Source of the DNA: Amycolatopsis acidicola
Lineage (GTDB): Bacteria > Actinomycetota > Actinomycetes > Mycobacteriales > Pseudonocardiaceae
Assembly (NCBI RefSeq): GCF_007713735.2
Contig: NZ_VMNW02000034.1
Span: 1 to 64,000 of the forward strand
DNA length: 64,000 nt
Direction: 5' to 3'
Numbering within the stretch: position 1 is the stretch's first letter; the number at the start of each line of letters is the position of its first letter. Of the stretch, positions 58,668-64,000 are shown piece by piece. Position numbers and translations under genes: made by a program. The notes below the pieces were generated by a model. It worked only from the letters and a program-made list of their open reading frames with translations, was not told the origin of the DNA and did not search any database.

Positions 58668-59701
58668 GCGTGCTGACCAACACGGACGAGCCGACGGCGG
58701 GCGCCGGGATCGTCGACACCGTCAAGGGCGCCGCCGACGACCTGAGCGACCCCGGCGACCTGACGCTCGACGGGGTCGCGCTGGGCCTCGACGTCCTCGG
58801 CCTGATCGCCAACCCGCTGGGCGGGCTCGCGAGCGCCGGGGTCGGCTGGCTGATCGAGCACCTGAGCTTCCTCAAGGAGCCGCTCGACGACCTGGCAGGC
58901 GACCCGGACAAGATCGTCGAGATCGCCGCCGTCTGGGGCGAGCAGGTGCGCCAGGAGATCGGGCAGGTCGCGACGGACTACGAGCAGGCGGTCAAGACCG
59001 AGATCAGCAGCTGGCAGGGCGACGCGGCGGACTCGTACCGCAAGGCCTCCGGCCGGATCGTCGAGCAGTTGCGGGCGCTGGAAAGCGCGTCCACCGGGGT
59101 GTCCGACGGGCTGCGGCTGTCCGGGGTGCTCGTGGCGACCACGCGCGGCATCATCCGCGACCTGATCGCGGACGTGGTCGGCGAGATCATCGTCGCGGCG
59201 GCGGCCGCGCTGGCCACCAGCTGGTGCTCGTTCGGCGCGTCGGTCGGGGCCTTCATCGGCTGGGCGGTCGCGCGCGGGGCGGCGACCGCGGCCAAGATCA
59301 CCGGCAAGATCTCGAAGATGCTCATGAAGCTCGCGGTGGCGCTCAACAAGTTCGCGAAGCTCAAGGGCGCGGTGCAGGCGCTGGCGAAGGTCGCGAAGCG
59401 GATGGGCGACGTGGCGAGTTCGCTCGGCCGCACGGCCGGGCGCAACGGGCGCGCGCTGCGGGCGGTGGAAGGCCAGGCGGACACGATGAAGAACGCCGTC
59501 ACCGGCCGGCTGCCGCAGGGGTTGCGGGACGTCGCCGAGAACGTGGACGGGCTGCTGTCCAAGCGCACGCGTGACGGGTTCTCCGACTCGATCAGCTGGG
59601 GAAACCTTGCCCGCACAGGGGTTTACGAGACCTCGAAGGAGACGGCGGACGCCGACGACAACTACGGCGACGCCAAGGAGGAGTCAGCGAAGGGCTCGTA
59701 G
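58664..59701 (+). CDS. WXG-motif type VII substrate-like protein
   Basis: A 345-residue protein. Residues 1-75 are acidic; the region 95-150 holds a WXG-type hairpin (EISSWQGDAADSYRKASGR); 155-215 is hydrophobic (LIADVVGEIIVAAAAALATSWC, GASVGAFIGWAVARGAA); the C-terminus is basic, then acidic (ADADDNYGDAKEESAKG). It resembles large PPE/LXG-like carriers with a membrane-active middle. No toxin domain is recognised. GTG start overlapping the EspC-like gene. Its stop overlaps the convergent methyltransferase gene by 18 bases. Confidence 0.75.
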   Translation: MSVLTNTDEPTAGAGIVDTVKGAADDLSDPGDLTLDGVALGLDVLGLIANPLGGLASAGVGWLIEHLSFLKEPLDDLAGDPDKIVEIAAVWGEQVRQEIGQVATDYEQAVKTEISSWQGDAADSYRKASGRIVEQLRALESASTGVSDGLRLSGVLVATTRGIIRDLIADVVGEIIVAAAAALATSWCSFGASVGAFIGWAVARGAATAAKITGKISKMLMKLAVALNKFAKLKGAVQALAKVAKRMGDVASSLGRTAGRNGRALRAVEGQADTMKNAVTGRLPQGLRDVAENVDGLLSKRTRDGFSDSISWGNLARTGVYETSKETADADDNYGDAKEESAKGS

Positions 59702-60196
59702 TTCGGCGGTGGTCGGCGCGAGACCTGGCGGCTGCCAGGTCCACGTCTGCAGATCGGTGAACCCGGCGGCGGTCACTTCCGCGGCCAGCGCGTGCCGAGG
59801 CACCGGCAGCCGCTTTTCGGCCGCCGACAGCAGCAGGCGGCCGCCCGGCCGGAGCACCCGCCGCAGCTCGGCGAATCCGGCCGCGCGGTCGTCCCACAGC
59901 TGGACGTTGTCCACGCTCAGCACGACATCCACCGAGCTGTCCGGTTGCCCGGTGCTCGCGACCGCTTCCGGGCCGACGGTGACGAGGTGCCGGGTCCCGG
60001 CCAGCGCCGCCAGTGCCGCGGGCCCCGGGCCGACGACGAGCACGGCCTCGCCGGGCGTGAGTCTCGCCACGTCCACCACGTGCCGTTCGGTCGGGCCGTT
60101 GCGCCGGCCCGTCACGGCGGCGCCGATCCGGCCCAGGATGCCGCGGGGCCCGCCGAACGTCCTGGCCAGCACCGCGGGGAAACTCGTCGTGCTCAT
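59684..60196 (-). CDS. Small SAM-dependent methyltransferase-like protein
   Basis: A 170-residue Rossmann-type methyltransferase relative: AVLVVGPGPAALAALAGT replaces motif I (EVGCGxG) with a degenerate glycine loop, then VDVVLSVDNVQLWDD and LRRVLRPGGRLLLSAAE. Whether it still binds SAM is uncertain. Single gene; start CAT at 60196. It lies between the WXG cassette and lepA. Confidence 0.75.
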   Translation of the reverse strand: MSTTSFPAVLARTFGGPRGILGRIGAAVTGRRNGPTERHVVDVARLTPGEAVLVVGPGPAALAALAGTRHLVTVGPEAVASTGQPDSSVDVVLSVDNVQLWDDRAAGFAELRRVLRPGGRLLLSAAEKRLPVPRHALAAEVTAAGFTDLQTWTWQPPGLAPTTAELRALR

Positions 60197-60306
60197 ACCT
60201 CCAGGTCAGCACGCGGGGCGGCGGGTGGCATCGGGGATGACCCGGAAATGTCCCCACCCCGGCATGGGAGACTGGGGCGGTACCCACGACCGAGCCGAGG
60301 AACCGA

Positions 60307-62157
60307 GTGACGACGTTCGCTGACACCACGTTCACGCCGCCGGAGCTGATCCGGAACTTCTGCATCATCGCGCACATCGACCACGGGAAGTCCACCCTGG
60401 CCGACCGGATGCTGCAGCTCACCGGCGTGGTCGAGGAACGGGCCATGCGCGCCCAGTACCTCGACCGGATGGACATCGAGCGCGAGCGCGGGATCACCAT
60501 CAAGGCGCAGAACGTCCGGCTGCCATGGCAGCTCGACGGTCAGGACCACGTGCTGCACCTGATCGACACCCCGGGCCACGTCGACTTCACCTACGAGGTC
60601 TCGCGCGCGCTGGAGGCCTGCGAAGGCGCGATCCTGCTGGTCGACGCCGCGCAGGGGATCGAGGCACAGACGCTGGCGAACCTGTACCTGGCGCTGGACA
60701 AGGACCTGCACATCATCCCGGTGCTGAACAAGATCGACCTGCCCGCGGCCGATCCGGACAAGTACTCCGCCGAACTGGCGCACATCATCGGCTGCGAGCC
60801 GACCGACGTGCTGCGCGTTTCGGCGAAGACCGGCGAGGGCGTGCGCGAACTGCTCGACGAGGTCGTCCGCCAGGTGCCGCCGCCGGAGGGCCAGGAGGAC
60901 TCCCCGGCCCGGGCGATGATCTTCGACTCGGTGTACGACACCTACCGCGGCGTGGTCACCTACATCCGGGTCGTGGACGGGAAGATCACCCCGCGCGAGC
61001 GGATCCGGATGATGTCCACCGGCGCCACCCACGAGCTGCTCGAGGTCGGCATCATTTCGCCGGAACCCAAGCCCAGCAAGGGACTCGGGGTCGGCGAGGT
61101 GGGCTATCTGATCACCGGCGTGAAGGACGTCCGCCAGTCCCGTGTCGGGGATACGGTGACGTCCGAGCGCAAGGGCGCGAAAGAACCGCTGACGGGCTAC
61201 CGCGAGCCGAAGCCGATGGTCTACTCCGGGTTGTACCCGATGGACGGCTCGGACTACCCCGAGCTGCGCGAGGCGCTGGAGAAGCTGCAGCTGAACGACG
61301 CGGCGCTGACGTTCGAGCCGGAGACCTCGGTGGCGCTGGGCTTCGGTTTCCGCTGCGGGTTCCTCGGCCTGCTGCACCTGGAGATCACGCGGGACAGGCT
61401 GGAGCGCGAGTTCGGGCTGGACCTGATCTCCACCGCGCCGAACGTGGTGTACCGGGTGTTCCTCGAGGACGGCAGCGAGCATTCGGTCACCAACCCCTCG
61501 GACTGGCCGACCGGCTTCAAGATCGCCGAGGTGCACGAGCCGCTGTCCAAGGTCACCGTGATCGCCCCCTCGGAGTTCATCGGCGCGATCATGGAGCTGT
61601 GCCAGGGCAAGCGCGGCCAGCTGCTGGGCATGGACTACCTGTCCGAGGAGCGCGTCGAGCTGCGCTACCACCTGCCGCTGGCGGAGATCATCTTCGACTT
61701 CTTCGACTCGCTGAAGTCGCGCACCCGCGGCTATGCCTCGCTGGACTACGAGGAGGCGGGCGAGCAGGTCGCGGACCTGGTGAAGGTGGACATCCTGCTG
61801 CAGGGCGAGCCGGTGGACGCGTTCTCCGCGATCGTGCACAAGGACGCGGCGTTCAGCTACGGCAACAAGATGGCCACCCGGCTGCGTGAGCTGATCCCGC
61901 GCCAGCAGTTCGAGGTGCCGATCCAGGCGGCGGTCGGCTCCCGGATCATCGCCCGCGAGACGATCCGCGCGATCCGCAAGGACGTGCTCGCGAAGTGCTA
62001 CGGCGGTGACATCTCGCGGAAGCGCAAGCTGCTGGAGAAGCAGAAGGAAGGCAAGAAGCGGATGAAGACCGTCGGGCGGGTCGAGGTCCCGCAGGAGGCC
62101 TTCGTCGCGGCACTGTCCACCAGCGAGCCCGCCGAGAAGGGCAAAGGCAAGAAGTAG
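60307..62157 (+). CDS. lepA: Elongation factor 4 (LepA)
   Basis: A 616-residue translational GTPase that back-translocates or helps initiate on ribosomes. G1 IAHIDHGKSTLADR, switch RGITIKAQNV, G3 LIDTPGHVDFTYEV, G4 VLNKIDLPAA, the LepA-specific C-terminal domain (LAKCYGGDISRKRKLLEKQK). Full length. GTG start with GAGGAA upstream. lepA follows rpsT at a few genes' distance in mycobacteria too. Confidence 0.98.
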   Translation: MTTFADTTFTPPELIRNFCIIAHIDHGKSTLADRMLQLTGVVEERAMRAQYLDRMDIERERGITIKAQNVRLPWQLDGQDHVLHLIDTPGHVDFTYEVSRALEACEGAILLVDAAQGIEAQTLANLYLALDKDLHIIPVLNKIDLPAADPDKYSAELAHIIGCEPTDVLRVSAKTGEGVRELLDEVVRQVPPPEGQEDSPARAMIFDSVYDTYRGVVTYIRVVDGKITPRERIRMMSTGATHELLEVGIISPEPKPSKGLGVGEVGYLITGVKDVRQSRVGDTVTSERKGAKEPLTGYREPKPMVYSGLYPMDGSDYPELREALEKLQLNDAALTFEPETSVALGFGFRCGFLGLLHLEITRDRLEREFGLDLISTAPNVVYRVFLEDGSEHSVTNPSDWPTGFKIAEVHEPLSKVTVIAPSEFIGAIMELCQGKRGQLLGMDYLSEERVELRYHLPLAEIIFDFFDSLKSRTRGYASLDYEEAGEQVADLVKVDILLQGEPVDAFSAIVHKDAAFSYGNKMATRLRELIPRQQFEVPIQAAVGSRIIARETIRAIRKDVLAKCYGGDISRKRKLLEKQKEGKKRMKTVGRVEVPQEAFVAALSTSEPAEKGKGKK

Positions 62158-62183
62158 CCCGCTTCGTCCACAGTGGACGGAGC

Positions 62184-62630
62184 TCAGCGCGCGTTGCCGG
62201 TGATCTTCGCCGCTTCGACGAAGACGCAGCAGCGGCGTTCGACGGCCATCACCCTGTCGTACTCGGCCCAGTCGTCGTGCGTGCCGGTGGCGGCGCGGAA
62301 CACGTCGCGCAGGAGCCCCGGCAGCCCGGCGGCGTCGAAGGCCGGGTCCGGGTCGTCCGGCCCGATGAGCCGCACCGGGCCTTGTACGGAGGCCCATTCC
62401 CAGCCGCGGCGGAAAACGATGGTGGCGTTGCCGCGCTCGCGGAACAGGTCGAGCTTGCGGGCGCCGCCACGGGCCACGAACCCGATGCTCGCCCGGCCGC
62501 TCACCGGATCGTCGATCGGCCCGGCGTTGACGACCGACGCGTGCACCGTGCCGTCGGCCCTCGCGACCGCGATGGTGGCCAGGCCGTGTTCGGCGAGTGC
62601 GAGTTTCTTCACCAGTTCGAGATCAGCCAT
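62184..62630 (-). CDS. PPOX-class F420/FMN-binding protein
   Basis: A 148-residue split-barrel protein (LELVKKLALAEHGLATIAVA, ASVVNAGPIDDPVSG, LFRERGNATIVFRRGWEWASVQGPVRL), of the actinobacterial F420-dependent oxidoreductase type. The ATG at 62630 follows TACCTT by 6 bases (leaderless); a GTG at 62636 is alternative. Divergent from nitronate monooxygenase by 34 bases; the two flavin enzymes may be co-controlled. Confidence 0.82.
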   Translation of the reverse strand: MADLELVKKLALAEHGLATIAVARADGTVHASVVNAGPIDDPVSGRASIGFVARGGARKLDLFRERGNATIVFRRGWEWASVQGPVRLIGPDDPDPAFDAAGLPGLLRDVFRAATGTHDDWAEYDRVMAVERRCCVFVEAAKITGNAR

Positions 62631-62636
62631 GCGCAC

Positions 62637-62658
62637 AAGGTATTCCTGTTCCTAAGCT
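62637..62658. promoter_or_regulatory. Two divergent leaderless -10 boxes in a 34-base gap
   Basis: Minus-strand TACCTT (62637-62642) lies 6 bases before the PPOX ATG; plus-strand TAAGCT (62653-62658) lies 6 bases before the nitronate monooxygenase ATG. Each promoter's -35 region must lie in the other gene's first codons. Confidence 0.5.
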
Positions 62659-62664
62659 GAAGCC

Positions 62665-63714
62665 ATGTTCGACGATCTGCGTTTCCCGGTGCTGGTCGCG
62701 CCGATGGCGGGTGGGCCGACCACGCCAGGGCTGGTGGCCGCGGTGACCGAAGCCGGTGGCTTCGGTTTCCTCGGGGCGGGTTACCTGCGTGCCGGCGCGC
62801 TGGCGGAGCGCATCGAGCGCACCCGCGAGCTCACGTTGAGGCAGTTCGGTGTGAACCTGTTCGTGCCCGGCGAGCCCTCCGAGGCGGATCTGTCGGACTA
62901 CGTCCGGCGTGTGCGGGCGGAGGCGGAGCGCTACGGCGCCGAGCCGGGCGAGCCGCGCTGGGATGACGACGACTACCCGGCGAAGCTGGAACTCGTTGTC
63001 GAGGAACGGATTCCGTACGTCTCGTTCACCTTCGGCCTGCCCTCGGCCGAGGACGTGCACCGGCTGCACCACGCGGGCAGCAAGGTGATCGCCACGGTGA
63101 CCGGCCCCGAGGAGGCCGTGCGCGCGGCGGAAATCGGGGCGGACGCGTTGTGCGTGCAGGGTTTCGAGTCGGGTGGGCACCGGGGCCTGCTGGCCGACGA
63201 CCCCGGGAACCCGGCGGGTGGCCCCGCGTACGGGCTGCTCGCCGCGCTAAGGCTCGTATCGAGGCGCGTGGACCTGCCGCTGATCGCGGCCGGCGGGCTC
63301 ACGCACGGAGCGGACATCGCGGCCGTGCTCACCGCGGGCGCTGTCGCGGCGCAGCTGGGCACGGCGTTCCTGCTCGCCGACGAAGCGGGCACGCAGCCGG
63401 CGCACCGGCGCGCGGTGGTGGAAGGCGGCCGCGGCACCGAATTCACCCGTGCCTTCAGCGGACGCACCGCGCGGGGCATGGTGAACCGGTTCCTCACCGA
63501 GAACTCCGCCGCGGCGCCGGCCGCCTACCCGCAGGTGCACCACCTGACGCGGCCGGTCCGCGCGGCGGCGGGCAAAGCGGGTGACCCGGAGGCGATGAAC
63601 CTGTGGGCGGGCCAGACCTATGAGCTCGCCACGGAAGGCCCGGCCGCGGAGATCTTCGAGCGCCTGCGGGCCGAGGCCGAAGCCGCGATCCGCGCTGTCC
63701 ACATCGGACGTTAA
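62665..63714 (+). CDS. Nitronate monooxygenase-family FMN enzyme
   Basis: A 349-residue TIM-barrel flavoenzyme of the 2-nitropropane dioxygenase/nitronate monooxygenase class: FPVLVAPMAGGPTTPGLVAA at the N-terminus, VQGFESGGHRG (FMN-contacting loop with catalytic His), LIAAGGLTHGADIAAVLTAG and AAQLGTAFLLADEAG. It oxidises nitronates to carbonyl compounds, a detoxification role. Its stop shares bases with the stop of the next, convergent hydrolase gene (TTAA at 63711-63714). Confidence 0.93.
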   Translation: MFDDLRFPVLVAPMAGGPTTPGLVAAVTEAGGFGFLGAGYLRAGALAERIERTRELTLRQFGVNLFVPGEPSEADLSDYVRRVRAEAERYGAEPGEPRWDDDDYPAKLELVVEERIPYVSFTFGLPSAEDVHRLHHAGSKVIATVTGPEEAVRAAEIGADALCVQGFESGGHRGLLADDPGNPAGGPAYGLLAALRLVSRRVDLPLIAAGGLTHGADIAAVLTAGAVAAQLGTAFLLADEAGTQPAHRRAVVEGGRGTEFTRAFSGRTARGMVNRFLTENSAAAPAAYPQVHHLTRPVRAAAGKAGDPEAMNLWAGQTYELATEGPAAEIFERLRAEAEAAIRAVHIGR

Positions 63715-64000
63715 CCGGCGGCGTCCAGCGTGGTGGTGACGCGGAGCGGCTTGCGCTTGTGCGTGACTCCGGCGGCGAAATAGGCGAACAGCTCGGCGAT
63801 CTCCGCCGGGTCGTCCAGCTGCGGGCAGTGTCCCCAGTCCTCGCGCAGCACGAGCCTGCTGTGCGGGACAAGGGAATGCAGGCGCTGCCCGGACGCGGCG
63901 CTGACGAGCCTGTCCTTGCCGCAGGCGATCACGAGCAGCGGGACCTGGAGGCGGTCCAGGCCCTCGTAGGCTCCGGCGAGTTCGTCCACCAGGTGCCGGG
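63711..64000 (-). CDS. Alpha/beta hydrolase, C-terminal part (cut by window edge)
   Basis: At least 96 residues of an alpha/beta hydrolase; the gene runs past the right edge. The visible part carries the catalytic acid in LLVIACGKDRLVSAASG and the catalytic His in REDWGHCPQLDDPAEI. The nucleophile elbow would lie outside the window. Substrate unknown. Confidence 0.8.
   Translation of the reverse strand, partial: RHLVDELAGAYEGLDRLQVPLLVIACGKDRLVSAASGQRLHSLVPHSRLVLREDWGHCPQLDDPAEIAELFAYFAAGVTHKRKPLRVTTTLDAAG

Noticed and set aside
62165..62179. Terminator after lepA (palindrome CGTCCAC-A-GTGGACG)
   Set aside because: The loop would be 1 base, too tight for an RNA hairpin of this form; more likely a chance or dispersed palindrome in a 26-base convergent gap.

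Overview
The window is about 64 kb of very GC-rich (roughly 70%) actinobacterial chromosome. GTG starts, one-to-four-base ATGA/GTGA overlaps and TAnnnT -10 boxes placed 6 to 8 bases before start codons are frequent. Conserved genes run folC, DUF4233, ndk, rne, rplU, rpmA, obg, proB, nadD, rsfS, gpgP, octT, degV, comEA, comEC, holA, rpsT, lepA. This is the mycobacterial Rv2447c-Rv2404c order, broken by accessory genes. Gene content and style point to Pseudonocardiales, most likely Amycolatopsis or a relative; the genus is an inference.

Region by region. 0-12 kb is accessory: a GntR regulator, a VOC protein and an SDR; a PPOX-fold protein; a CHAT-protease/TPR giant divergent from a small Cys-rich protein and a membrane protein; a DUF1023 hydrolase-like protein that has lost its nucleophile; an acyl-CoA dehydrogenase; an amidase. 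12-19.5 kb holds a marR-MFS-molybdopterin oxidoreductase operon, two hydrolases and a methyltransferase. 19.6-33.6 kb is the core run folC-DUF4233, ndk and rne-rplU-rpmA, with insertions of a TetR/FAD-monooxygenase pair, a DUF4260 gene with twin operators, an IclR-ABC exporter block and a secreted subtilase. 33.7-42 kb has obg-proB, a GT-C-like membrane enzyme, an MFS carrier and a RecQ helicase fused to a phosphoribosyltransferase domain. 42.3-51.4 kb carries nadD, a TetR-controlled ABC exporter, the tightly coupled rsfS-gpgP-octT-degV group (ribosome silencing and methylglucose lipopolysaccharide synthesis) and comEA-comEC. 51.5-64 kb holds thrC behind a SAM-I riboswitch, holA, a 58-60 bp tandem repeat array, rpsT, an EamA transporter, a type VII substrate-like cassette, lepA and small redox enzymes. 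A hydrolase is cut by the right edge.

Regulation is unusually legible. There are palindromic operators on four local regulators, strong terminator hairpins after ndk, rne, rpmA, degV and rpsT, two perfect DnaA boxes before comEA, and an S-box aptamer on thrC. The best candidates for something undescribed are the CHAT-TPR three-gene module (2589-8068), SAM control of threonine synthase, and the DnaA-box-bearing com promoter. No rRNA, tRNA, CRISPR array, transposase or phage gene was seen.
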